The translations under genes and the position numbers were made by a program. A stretch of 12,534 nt of DNA from CAZTAR01 sp043813895. GTDB lineage: Bacteria > Planctomycetota > Phycisphaerae > UBA1845 > UTPLA1. The notes below the pieces were generated by a model, which was not told the origin of the DNA, did not search any database, and saw only the letters and a list, made by a program, of their open reading frames with translations. The DNA lies in the NCBI GenBank assembly GCA_043813895.1, contig JBDRKQ010000170.1:1-12534 (forward strand). Reading direction: 5' to 3'. Below, in pieces: positions 6,148-12,534 of the stretch. Numbering within the stretch: the first letter of the stretch is position 1; each line of letters opens with the position of its first letter.

Positions 6148-6543
6148 GGTCCGCCGGGAGTTCGCGTGGCTGAAGAGCCGCGGACTTCAGTCCGCGCGGC
6201 CGTTCGCATACCCGGAGGCCGCTGGTCACGGAGGCCCCGCGCGGACCGAAGTCCGCGGCTCCTTCTCGCAATCGGATCGGCCCGCACAGCGGACGCTGCC
6301 TGTCCACCACTCTGGGCTCGCAGCAGCCCAATGAGGCTCCGAATGTCAACCGCTTGGGGCCTCGCACGGACAGGTTCAACCATAACACGTCGAATGCCAG
6401 GGAATGGTCTCCGCCGGAACACCGTTGTAAACTATATGGACGCGCGCGCGTCTGGGGAGACGCCCCGCCCACGGCCACCCGCCGGGGCCGTTTCAGGCCA
6501 ATCCGGCAAGACGAGTCTGGCAAGACATATAGGAGACGAGACG
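6148..6543. other. Intergenic spacer (396 bp) between the two thioredoxin-like genes
   Basis: The spacer contains a REPIN-like pair of palindromes at 6176-6260, a 6-bp hairpin TGGGCT/AGCCCA at 6313-6330, a CG-alternating perfect palindrome GACGCGCGCGCGTC at 6439-6452, and an AT-rich patch (TTGTAAACTATATGG) at 6425-6439 that could hold a -10 but lacks a matching -35. An AGGAG at 6531-6535 serves the next gene. An open frame reads through from 6166 into the gene, but the residues before 6544 look like translated repeat rather than protein. Confidence 0.55.
6176..6260. repeat. REPIN-like element: two palindromic REP-type units in inverted orientation
   Basis: Arm 1 at 6176-6199 (AGCCGCGGACTTCAGTCCGC then GCGG) and arm 2 at 6237-6260 are reverse complements with a single mismatch over 24 bases, separated by 37 bases. 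Each arm is itself palindromic: CGCGGACT, TC, AGTCCGCG in arm 1, and CGCGGAC with tetraloop CGAA and GTCCGCG in arm 2. This nested symmetry is the defining layout of REPINs, which are spread by RAYT (TnpA_REP) transposases encoded elsewhere. It begins 28 bases after the stop of the upstream gene and may protect or end that transcript. No RAYT gene lies in the window. Confidence 0.65.
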
Positions 6544-7782
6544 GTGCTGAGTCTAAGACGCATATTCGGACTGGGCCTGGTTCTGACCTTGGCCCTGCCC
6601 GCCTGGGCGGCGGCGGACGATGAGCCGGACCTCATGCAGATCCTCGGGAAAGCGGACGCCGCCACGCGAGCCGTGAAGAAGGTCGCCTATGACGCGGAGT
6701 TCTTCGGCGTCGGCGAGCTCAAAGACAAGGTGGGTCGCGTCAAGGGTTCGGTTAAGGCCAGACCGGGCAAGAGGAGCCTCCTGGGAGTGCTTACCGGCAG
6801 TGGCGGCGGCCAAGTGCGTCTACGCGTCGATGGCAGCCTCCAGAAGAGGGGTACGAACGAGAAGATCGCCTTCAAGATCGCCTCGGACGGCAGACAGGTC
6901 TTCTGTATTGACGAAACCGAAAAGGTCTTCTACCAGGCGAAGTTGTCGCAGGCCCACAAGCTGTTGAGCCCCGCTCGGTCGCTCTGGATGCTGGAGTACC
7001 TGCACGCCACACCTTTCAGCGACGAGATGAATGGCAAGGCCCGTCGCTACGAGGGCATCAAGAAGATCGGCGAGGTCGACTGCCACGTGATCTACGTCGT
7101 CTACCTCGATAGCTCCGAATCGCGTTGGTTCTTCGGAACGGAGGATTACTTGCCGCGAGGCGTCGACCGGATCGTCAAGCTGGACTCCGACTCCTCGGAC
7201 GACAGCGACGCGGACAATCCCCCCGAAGCCGCCACCGCCCTGAGGATCACCAACCTCGACATCGAGCCTGATCTTGACCTGACCGTGTTCAGTCTTGAGC
7301 GACCAAAGGGTTACGAGAAAGAGGATCCCCAATCTGACCGAGGGCCGAAGCTCCTCGACGTGGGAAAGATGGCGCCCAACTGGAAACTGAAGACTCCCGG
7401 CGGTGAGCGCGTCAGCCTCGATGAGCTCCGCGGAAACGTCGTAGTCATGGACTTCTGGGCCACATGGTGCGGCCCGTGCAAAGAAGCCATGCCGAACGTT
7501 CAGAAACTGCACGAACGTTTCAAGGACAAGCCGGTCAAGGTCTTCGGCGTCAACTGTTGGGAGAGAGGCGACCCCGTCGAGTACATGAAGGAGAAGCAGT
7601 ACACGTACGGTCTCCTCCTCGATGCCGACAAGGTCGCCGAGGCCTACAAGGTCAGCGGCATCCCGACTTTTTACATTATTGCCCCGGACGGGAAGATCGC
7701 CTACGCGGAGACGGGGTCCTCACCTGACGAGGTAAAGAAGATCGCCAAGGTCGTCGACAAACTGCTCGATGACGTGCCGTAG
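6544..7782 (+). CDS. Secreted LolA-like/TlpA-type thioredoxin protein, copy 2
   Basis: This 412-residue paralogue of the gene at 4930 has the same plan: signal peptide (about 1-22, ending ALPAWA before ADDEP), LolA/DUF2092-like domain (AYDAEFFGVGEL aligns with AYEGEFFADGAL of copy 1), then a TlpA/ResA thioredoxin domain with VVVMDFWATWCGPCK, Cys309/Cys312 and cis-proline 374. The stretch around the active site is nearly identical between copies (MP, QKLHERFK, PVKVFGVNC). Conserved extra cysteines are Cys180 (EVDCHV) and Cys338 (VNCWE). A Ser/Asp-rich insertion at 214-224 (DSDSSDDSDAD) replaces a Pro/Gly loop of copy 1. The start is the GTG at 6544, because AGGAG at 6531-6535 lies 8 bases upstream and the signal peptide starts there; the longer frame from 6166 would read through repeat sequence. 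Periplasmic thiol-disulfide exchange is likely; substrates are unknown. It ends 65 bp from the convergent recG stop, with no clear terminator between. Confidence 0.88.
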   Translation: MLSLRRIFGLGLVLTLALPAWAAADDEPDLMQILGKADAATRAVKKVAYDAEFFGVGELKDKVGRVKGSVKARPGKRSLLGVLTGSGGGQVRLRVDGSLQKRGTNEKIAFKIASDGRQVFCIDETEKVFYQAKLSQAHKLLSPARSLWMLEYLHATPFSDEMNGKARRYEGIKKIGEVDCHVIYVVYLDSSESRWFFGTEDYLPRGVDRIVKLDSDSSDDSDADNPPEAATALRITNLDIEPDLDLTVFSLERPKGYEKEDPQSDRGPKLLDVGKMAPNWKLKTPGGERVSLDELRGNVVVMDFWATWCGPCKEAMPNVQKLHERFKDKPVKVFGVNCWERGDPVEYMKEKQYTYGLLLDADKVAEAYKVSGIPTFYIIAPDGKIAYAETGSSPDEVKKIAKVVDKLLDDVP

Positions 7783-7847
7783 CCGCGGTGCGAAGTCCTC
7801 TGTCGCCGTGCTCCGTCGCCCGGTTACGATCAGCAACCGCTGCTTCG

Positions 7848-9941
7848 TCACCCGACATTGAGAAGACTCAATCTGCCCCGATATCTGCTTATCAGCATCC
7901 CGCGCAATACCCCGTGCCGTGCATCCCCCAAGGACGGATCCGCCCGCACGATCTCGCCTGCATCCTGTTGGGCCAGCCGCAGCAAACCCGCGTCGCGCAC
8001 CAGGTCCGCCACGCGCAAGTCCGGCAAACCGTGTTGACGCGTTCCGAGCATCTCGCCCGGGCCGCGCAGCCGCAAGTCCTCCTCCGCGATTCGGAATCCG
8101 TCGGTCGTTTCGACCAGGGCTCGCAGTCGTTCGTTCGACTCTCCGCCGGCTGAGTCGGTCAGGAGGAAGCAATGCCCCGCGAGCCGGCCCCGGCCGATCC
8201 GCCCGCGCAACTGGTGCAACTGCGAGAGCCCGTACCGCTCCGCGTGCTCGATCACCATGCACGTCGCGTTTGGCACGTCGATGCCGACCTCGATCACCGT
8301 CGTCGCCACCAACGCCGCGGTCTTTCCCGAGACGAAGTCCCGCATCCCGGCGTCGCGCTCTTCCGCGCTCAATCGTCCGTGCAGCAGCCCCACGGCGTGC
8401 CCCGTGAAGACCTCCTCTTGCAGGCGGCGATACTCGGTCGTCGCCGCGCGAAACGCCATCTTGTCCGACTCGTCGATCAGCGGGTACACCACGAACGCCT
8501 GTTCGCCCCGTGCAACGCGTGACAGCACGAAGCGCCACGTCGACTGGTGCTCACGCGGACCCGCGACGCGAGTCGTGATCTTGGATCGGCCCGGCGGCAA
8601 CTCGTCGATGGTCGTCACGTCCAGGTCGCCGAACACCGTCATCGCCAGTGTTCGCGGAATGGGCGTGGCCGTCATGACGAGGTAGTGCGGCGCGGGACCC
8701 TTGCTGCGAATCGTCGCTCTCTGGCGGACCCCGAAGCGATGTTGTTCATCCACCACGACGAGCCCCAGCCGGTCGAACCGCACGTCCTTCTGAATCAAGG
8801 CGTGCGTTCCAACGACAATGTCCAACGCGCCGCCCGCGATTCCAGCCAGAATCTCGCGGCGCTTGGCCGCACGCAGGCCGCCGACCAACAGCGCGTGCCG
8901 AACGCGGCTGCCCTTGAGGTACTGCGTGATCGAACGGTAGTGCTGCTCCGCCAGAAGCTCCGTCGGAGCCATGAGGGCGACCTGACACCGGTTCGCCACG
9001 GTCGCCAGCGCCGCGTACAGGGCCACCACCGTCTTGCCGCACCCCACGTCGCCCTGCAACAGGCGGTTCATCGGTCGCGTCGTCCCCAGGTCCGCCATGA
9101 TTTCGGCGATCGCCCGATCCTGGCCCGATGTCAGCTTGAAGGGAAACCGCCGCCGGATTCGCTCGTCGATCGCAGCCCGACATCGCATCGCCTGCGCCGC
9201 CGGACCTTCACGGTGGCGCAGGCGCGCCAACGTCACGGCGAGCTGCATCAACAGCAATTCGTCGTATGCCAGCCGCCGCCGGGCAGCCTCCACGTCGTCC
9301 GGTTTACGGGGTCGATGGATGACAGACAGCGCCCAACGCCGCGGCGCGAGTTTCCGTTTGGACAGATGCTCGGGAGCGTGGCACTCTTGCACGCCGGAGA
9401 GCATCCTGTCGAGATTCGCCGAGATGATCCGGCCGATCATCCGGCTCGACAGCTCCGCTGTCGCCGGATAGACGCCCTCGAACTCCGCCGGCGCCGAATC
9501 GTCCGCCGGTCCCGCATCCTCTCCCAATACCTCGATACGCGGATTCACCAACTGGGCCAGGTCTTCGTAAGCGGTCACCTTTCCCGTCGCACGGACAACC
9601 ATCCCACGTGCCAATCGATCTCGCATCCAACCGGCGTTGAACCAGGACAGCCGACAAGTGCCGGTGTTGTCCAGCAACGTGGCGGAGACCGTCGCCCCCC
9701 GCCGGCCGAGCTGCGACGAAACGCGGTTAATCCGGCCGGTCACCGTCGCGACGAGACCTTCCTCCAGGTCCTCGATGCTGCGTTGTTGGTGGCACTCGTG
9801 ACGAAACGGCAGGTACTCGAGCAGGTCGCCCACGGTCGCAACGCCGAGCTTCGCCAGAATCTGAGCCCGGCGCGGCCCAACACCCGGAAGATACTGAACC
9901 GCATCCGCTAGCGATTGTTGCTGCTGCACGGCTCCGCTCAT
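7848..9941 (-). CDS. recG: ATP-dependent DNA helicase RecG
   Basis: This 697-residue protein is the normal length for RecG. The N-terminal part has a helix-hairpin-helix-like start (LPGVGPRRAQILAKLGV) and the OB-fold wedge that binds branched DNA. The helicase core shows Walker A GDVGCGKT at 297-304 (Lys303), DEQH at 398-401, the TATPIPRT motif, and motif VI with QLRGRIGRG, followed by the conserved C-terminal region (LRLRGPGEMLGTRQHGLPD). RecG reverses stalled forks and processes Holliday junctions and R-loops in the cytoplasm. The ATG at 9941 is preferred: it overlaps the upstream LysM gene stop (ATGA) and gives a protein beginning MSGAVQQQQSLADAVQYLPG. A longer frame to 10283 would translate the LysM gene in the wrong frame. 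It is the second gene of a minus-strand operon under the promoter at 10390-10419. Confidence 0.96.
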   Translation of the reverse strand: MSGAVQQQQSLADAVQYLPGVGPRRAQILAKLGVATVGDLLEYLPFRHECHQQRSIEDLEEGLVATVTGRINRVSSQLGRRGATVSATLLDNTGTCRLSWFNAGWMRDRLARGMVVRATGKVTAYEDLAQLVNPRIEVLGEDAGPADDSAPAEFEGVYPATAELSSRMIGRIISANLDRMLSGVQECHAPEHLSKRKLAPRRWALSVIHRPRKPDDVEAARRRLAYDELLLMQLAVTLARLRHREGPAAQAMRCRAAIDERIRRRFPFKLTSGQDRAIAEIMADLGTTRPMNRLLQGDVGCGKTVVALYAALATVANRCQVALMAPTELLAEQHYRSITQYLKGSRVRHALLVGGLRAAKRREILAGIAGGALDIVVGTHALIQKDVRFDRLGLVVVDEQHRFGVRQRATIRSKGPAPHYLVMTATPIPRTLAMTVFGDLDVTTIDELPPGRSKITTRVAGPREHQSTWRFVLSRVARGEQAFVVYPLIDESDKMAFRAATTEYRRLQEEVFTGHAVGLLHGRLSAEERDAGMRDFVSGKTAALVATTVIEVGIDVPNATCMVIEHAERYGLSQLHQLRGRIGRGRLAGHCFLLTDSAGGESNERLRALVETTDGFRIAEEDLRLRGPGEMLGTRQHGLPDLRVADLVRDAGLLRLAQQDAGEIVRADPSLGDARHGVLRGMLISRYRGRLSLLNVG

Positions 9942-10339
9942 GGTGGTGGTGGTTCTGGTGGTAGTGGTGGAATAATCAGCCTCATCCCCACGGGCATATG
10001 TTTCGGGTCGGCGAGACGATTCCGGTTCGCGGTGAATATCTGGCGGAAATACTTGTTGTGTCCGTAGTATTGCTCCGCGATGCTGTAGAGCGTGTCGCCC
10101 GGCTGAACGATGTGGACGCGCCCGGGTAGTCCGTTCACGTCGATCTTCGGCTCTCGCGGGCCAGACGGCTGCGACGTCGCCGTTCTCTTCTTCGCAGCCG
10201 CCGGCTCCTTCGTGGCACGCGAAGACTGCTGGCCGATGCAGCCCGGGCCGACCATGATCGGCACGAGCAGTAGCGCCCGCCAACCAACAGCCCTCGTCTT
10301 CCTCCGCACGCCCTCACTCATCACCACAGCGATGCCCAC
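9938..10339 (-). CDS. Small LysM-domain envelope protein (possible lipoprotein)
   Basis: This 133-residue protein has one hydrophobic segment ending in a cysteine (RALLLVPIMVGPGC, Cys34), a polar, positively charged linker, and one LysM domain at about 75-124 (VHIVQPGDTLYSIAEQYYG ... PVGMRLIIPP) that should bind peptidoglycan-type glycans. The lipobox is poor (Gly at -3, Pro at -2), so lipidation is uncertain. It has no catalytic domain. The GTG at 10339 is chosen because GGAGG at 10345-10349 lies 5 bases upstream, the same spacing as in the kinase gene across the divergent promoter; an ATG at 10321 gives a neater signal peptide but no Shine-Dalgarno. The C-terminus PPLPPEPPPP is encoded with CCA for all eight prolines and its TGA overlaps the recG ATG. 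First gene of the operon with recG. Confidence 0.78.
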   Translation of the reverse strand: MGIAVVMSEGVRRKTRAVGWRALLLVPIMVGPGCIGQQSSRATKEPAAAKKRTATSQPSGPREPKIDVNGLPGRVHIVQPGDTLYSIAEQYYGHNKYFRQIFTANRNRLADPKHMPVGMRLIIPPLPPEPPPP

Positions 10340-10389
10340 GGCATCCTCCGTTCGGCACACGCGGAAAACGAATGCCCCGCGTCAATCTG

Positions 10390-10419
10390 ATTGTCGCACT
10401 TGAGACGCGAGGTTGTCAA
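10390..10419 (-). promoter_or_regulatory. Sigma-70-type promoter for the LysM-recG operon
   Basis: On the minus strand a perfect -35 TTGACA (plus-strand 10414-10419) is followed after 18 bases by GACAAT (plus-strand 10390-10395; 4 of 6 to TATAAT). Transcription would start near 10383, about 44 bases before the GTG at 10339. This is the best -35 match I found in the window. Confidence 0.55.
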
Positions 10420-10441
10420 CGCATCGCGCGCCGAGGCTGAA

Positions 10442-10470
10442 TTGACGCCACGGCGAATCACCCTCACAAT
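10442..10470 (+). promoter_or_regulatory. Sigma-70-type promoter for the sugar kinase gene
   Basis: TTGACG (10442-10447, 5 of 6) is followed after exactly 17 bases by CACAAT (10465-10470, 4 of 6). The start would be near 10477, giving a leader of about 70 bases. A hairpin CGGCTG/CAGCCG at 10476-10497 would lie at the very 5' end of that transcript. The element is back to back with the minus-strand promoter at 10390-10419. Confidence 0.45.
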
Positions 10471-10547
10471 CCATACGGCTGCTCCCGAGATCAGCCGAAA
10501 ACGAACGGTCACAAGGCACCACACAGGCACAACCTACGGAGGATTCC

Positions 10548-11453
10548 ATGTCTCTGCTGGTCACAGGCACTATCGGCATCGACACCGTTGAAACACCCGG
10601 GCGCCGTGTGGAAGACGTGCTCGGAGGATCGGCCGCATACTTCGCATTCGCCGCCGCGCTCATCACGCCGGTCCGTCTCGTCGGCGTCGTCGGCGGTGAT
10701 TTCCCGCAGGCCTTCCGCGACACGTTCAACGGTCGCCCCATCGACACTGCGGGGCTCGAAACCCGACCAGGCTCCAAGACCTTCCGCTGGCACGGCAAGT
10801 ACCTCGACGACATGAATCAGCGGGAAAGCATCAGCACCGATCTCAACGTCATCGCCGAAGACCCGCCCGAGATTCCCGAGCAGTTCCGAGACTCTGATTA
10901 CGTCTTCCTGGCAAACACGCACCCCGCGATCCAGCGAGGTTTCATCGACCAATTGACCGGCCCGAAGCTGATCGTGTGTGACACGATGGACCTTTGGATC
11001 AACACTGCCCGCGACGAACTGCTCGACACGCTCGCCAGGGTTCACGGCGTCGTGCTCAACGACAGCGAAGCCAGGTTGCTCACCGACCGGGACAACCTCG
11101 TCCTCGCCGGCCGCCAGATTCTTGAAGCAGGCCCGCAGTTCGTCGTCATCAAGAAGGGCGAGCACGGCGCCATGCTCGTCGCGCGGGATGACATCTTCAT
11201 CCTGCCCGCCTATCCGGCGGCAAACGTCAAAGACCCTACCGGCGCGGGCGACAGTTTCGGCGGCGGGATGATGGGCCACCTCGCCGGACTCGACCAGACC
11301 GGCTTCAACGCGATGCGATCATCACTCGCCTACGGCACGTGCGTCGCCTCGATCACCATCGAGGACTTTTCGTTGGACGCCCTCCGGGCCGCCGACAGAA
11401 GCAAGCTCGAGGCCCGGCTGGCAGAGTTCAAGGCGTTGACGGTGTTTGAGTGA
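10548..11453 (+). CDS. PfkB/ribokinase-family carbohydrate kinase
   Basis: This 301-residue cytoplasmic kinase has the two PfkB signatures: the glycine-rich N-terminal GGSAAYFAFAAAL (26-38), followed by VGVVGGDFP, and the C-terminal DPTGAGDSFGGG starting at Asp229, with catalytic base Asp235 and the GAGD anion hole. ATP-binding strands (VVIKKGEHGAML) precede it. The family phosphorylates sugars, nucleosides or sugar phosphates, and the exact substrate cannot be read from the motifs. The ATG at 10548 has GGAGG at 10538-10542, 5 bases upstream, so the start is secure. It is followed 28 bases later by thpR on the same strand, and a single transcript is likely. Family is certain; substrate is open. 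Confidence 0.92.
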   Translation: MSLLVTGTIGIDTVETPGRRVEDVLGGSAAYFAFAAALITPVRLVGVVGGDFPQAFRDTFNGRPIDTAGLETRPGSKTFRWHGKYLDDMNQRESISTDLNVIAEDPPEIPEQFRDSDYVFLANTHPAIQRGFIDQLTGPKLIVCDTMDLWINTARDELLDTLARVHGVVLNDSEARLLTDRDNLVLAGRQILEAGPQFVVIKKGEHGAMLVARDDIFILPAYPAANVKDPTGAGDSFGGGMMGHLAGLDQTGFNAMRSSLAYGTCVASITIEDFSLDALRAADRSKLEARLAEFKALTVFE

Positions 11454-11481
11454 TCCGAAGAAGCCGCCGACGGAACAGACC

Positions 11482-12042
11482 ATGCGAACCTTCATCGCAA
11501 TCGAACTCGACGACGCCGTCAGGAAGCAGCTTCGCAATCTCCAAGAGAAGCTCCGGCCGCACTGCGGAAAGCTCAGGTGGGTCGATCCCAATCACATCCA
11601 CCTGACGCTCAAGTTCCTCGGGGAAATCCCAGACGCGCGGGTCCCGTCAGTCAGTGAAGCGATGCAGCAGCTCGCCCGGGAATTCGGACCCTTCGATATC
11701 GGCATCCGGAAAACTGGCACGTTCCCGCCGCACCAGAGTATCAAGGTCGTCTGGGTCGGCATCGAGGACCCGGCCGGCGGCCTCGCCAAGTATCAAGCGC
11801 GATGCGAAGACCTCCTGGCCGCGTTGGGATTCCCCAAGGAAAGGCGGCGCTTCTCGCCACATCTGACGCTGGCCCGGAATCGAGACCCCGCCGGCAGCGC
11901 CGCGATCCGCGCCGCCCTGGACCACGAACCCCCCTTCGACGCCGGCATACAGACCGTCACCGGCGCCACCTTCTACCAGTCCACGCTCACCCCCCGGGGC
12001 CCCATCTACAACGCCCTCAGCAAGCACGCACTGGGGGCCTGA
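11482..12042 (+). CDS. thpR: RNA 2',3'-cyclic phosphodiesterase (2H phosphoesterase, ThpR/LigT family)
   Basis: This 186-residue protein is the usual length for the family. It has both 2H catalytic tetrapeptides, His40-Leu-Thr-Leu (HIHLTLKFLGE) and His127-Leu-Thr-Leu (SPHLTLARN), and the typical opening MRTFIAIELDD. The family hydrolyses 2',3'-cyclic phosphate RNA ends to 2'-phosphates and was first described as a 2'-5' RNA ligase activity; it acts in the cytoplasm. The ATG at 11482 is preferred because the family normally begins at M-R-x-F-I-A. An in-frame TTG at 11446 overlapping the kinase stop would add 12 residues of no family resemblance. The Shine-Dalgarno is weak (GGAA at 11472-11475), so coupling to the upstream kinase gene is plausible. 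Confidence 0.93.
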   Translation: MRTFIAIELDDAVRKQLRNLQEKLRPHCGKLRWVDPNHIHLTLKFLGEIPDARVPSVSEAMQQLAREFGPFDIGIRKTGTFPPHQSIKVVWVGIEDPAGGLAKYQARCEDLLAALGFPKERRRFSPHLTLARNRDPAGSAAIRAALDHEPPFDAGIQTVTGATFYQSTLTPRGPIYNALSKHALGA

Positions 12043-12046
12043 CGGC

Positions 12047-12124
12047 TTCCTCACGGGCGAGGTTCTGATCCGCGGCGTCTCAATCGGAGACACCTGCGAG
12101 CCAATGGTGGCCCCGCGTGAGGAA
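12047..12124. other. Potential structured RNA region after thpR
   Basis: A perfect 9-bp inverted repeat, TTCCTCACG (12047-12055) and CGTGAGGAA (12116-12124), encloses a small hairpin GTCTC/GAGAC with loop AATCG (12077-12091). There is no clear U-tract after it, so it is a poor intrinsic terminator. It could be a 3' UTR structure or a small RNA; nothing in the sequence decides. Confidence 0.3.
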
Positions 12125-12144
12125 CAAACCGCCCCTTTCGGAAG

Positions 12145-12173
12145 TAGACCTCCTTCCGAGAATATGATAGAAT
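12145..12173 (+). promoter_or_regulatory. Promoter of the right-edge secreted protein gene
   Basis: TAGACC (12145-12150, 4 of 6) is followed after 17 bases by TAGAAT (12168-12173, 5 of 6); an overlapping TATGAT (12163-12168) is an alternative -10. The -35 lies in the loop of an inverted repeat TCGGAAG (12138-12144) and CTTCCGA (12153-12159), which could be an operator overlapping the promoter. The transcript would start near 12180. Confidence 0.45.
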
Positions 12174-12269
12174 GAGGTCTAACCGGGTTGGAGTGAGGAC
12201 AATCCGGCGGGGAAAGCGATTCGAGCCGGTCGGTATTTCTCCCTCAAACATGCGACGATAAGAGAATGT

Positions 12270-12294
12270 CCGCGGGCGTTTGGCGCGCCCGCGG
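12270..12294 (+). promoter_or_regulatory. Strong hairpin in the leader of the right-edge gene
   Basis: CCGCGGGCG (12270-12278) and CGCCCGCGG (12286-12294) form a perfect 9-bp all-GC stem with a 7-base loop. It sits about 17 bases before the Shine-Dalgarno GAGGA at 12312-12316. No U-tract follows, so it is more likely a leader structure affecting stability or translation than a terminator. Confidence 0.4.
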
Positions 12295-12325
12295 TGGCGG
12301 GTCATTACTGTGAGGACTCCTGACC

Positions 12326-12534
12326 ATGTTGCGAACGCGAATCTACCTGATGTTTGTCGTGATGTGCCTGATTGTGGTGGGAGCATCTGTCTCCCAAGCC
12401 GTTGCCGATGACAATGGGCAAACCGCCGTTCTGACACAGGCGCCCCTGGATCTCAGCAGAATCACACGGGTCCAGACACCCGGGATTGATCTCAGCGCGG
12501 TCGCCCTTGAAGACGAACAGAACGAGGCTCAAGG
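12326..12534 (+). CDS. Secreted protein of unknown function, N-terminal part (runs off the right edge)
   Basis: The first 69 codons are present. A signal peptide is clear: MLRTRIYLMFVVMCLIVVGA then SVSQAVA before DDNGQ, with AVA as a likely signal peptidase I site near residue 27. The mature part that can be read is polar and acidic, with two similar short stretches, PLDLSRI and GIDLSAV, about 15 residues apart, which may be the start of a repeat or just chance. I do not recognise the family. The ATG at 12326 is supported by GAGGA at 12312-12316, 9 bases upstream, and by the signal peptide. It has its own promoter at 12145-12173 and a 145-base leader with a strong hairpin, so it is probably expressed independently of thpR. 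Confidence 0.75.
   Translation, partial: MLRTRIYLMFVVMCLIVVGASVSQAVADDNGQTAVLTQAPLDLSRITRVQTPGIDLSAVALEDEQNEAQ

Noticed and set aside
6439..6452. 14-bp palindrome GACGCGCGCGCGTC as an operator
   Set aside because: It is mostly alternating CG, and about one perfect 14-bp dyad is expected by chance in a window of this size.
6166..6543. In-frame upstream extension of thioredoxin copy 2
   Set aside because: It translates the REPIN-like repeat and CG-rich spacer. AGGAG and a signal peptide place the real start at the GTG at 6544.
7783..7847. Terminator between the convergent thioredoxin copy 2 and recG genes
   Set aside because: Only a 4-bp stem (AGCA/TGCT) and no T-run on either strand; not enough to call.
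8547..9911. Plus-strand open frame of 454 residues opposite recG
   Set aside because: It mirrors the RecG coding frame, is dominated by Arg, His and Gln, and has no motif or signal. RecG motifs on the other strand are unambiguous.
9942..10283. In-frame upstream extension of recG
   Set aside because: It would overlap the LysM gene in another frame, adds no family resemblance, and RecG already has full length from 9941.
10508..10572. Three AGGCAC repeats around the kinase start
   Set aside because: Too short and unevenly spaced to separate from chance in this composition.

Overview
GC-rich bacterial DNA with short intergenic gaps and no tRNA, rRNA, CRISPR array, integrase or transposase. The organism is most likely a member of the Planctomycetota or a similar deep-branching, environmentally sequenced lineage. 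That is an inference from three things: secreted proteins that join a LolA-like N-terminal domain to a TlpA/ResA-type thioredoxin domain, palindromic dispersed repeats between genes, and gene content. It is not proven by any marker in the window.

Layout. The left edge holds the 5' end of panC on the minus strand. A 324-bp divergent spacer with an inverted-repeat element separates it from a plus-strand block: two tandem paralogous membrane-anchored hexapeptide-repeat (left-handed beta-helix) proteins (502-1269 and 1418-2188), an NtrC-type sigma-54 response regulator (2295-3662), ribD overlapping it by 4 bases (3659-4798), and two paralogous secreted LolA-like/thioredoxin proteins (4930-6147 and 6544-7782). 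The latter pair is separated by a 396-bp spacer containing a REPIN-like pair of palindromic repeats. Convergent to this block is a minus-strand operon: a small LysM envelope protein (9938-10339) whose stop overlaps the start of recG (7848-9941). A divergent promoter region then leads to a plus-strand pair, a PfkB-family sugar kinase (10548-11453) and an RNA 2',3'-cyclic phosphodiesterase ThpR (11482-12042). The right edge carries the start of an unrecognised secreted protein (12326 onward) behind a structured leader with its own promoter.

How it fits together. Housekeeping functions (pantothenate and riboflavin synthesis, RecG fork repair, RNA end processing) are interleaved with envelope functions (membrane acyltransferase-like pair, periplasmic thiol-redox pair, LysM protein). 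The most unusual points are the two tandem duplications, the GAFTNA variant of the sigma-54 contact loop, the translational coupling of an orphan regulator to ribD, extra conserved cysteines in the thioredoxin pair, the all-CCA proline tail of the LysM gene at the recG start, and two different palindromic intergenic repeat elements. I see no convincing defence, mobile or otherwise novel multi-gene system.
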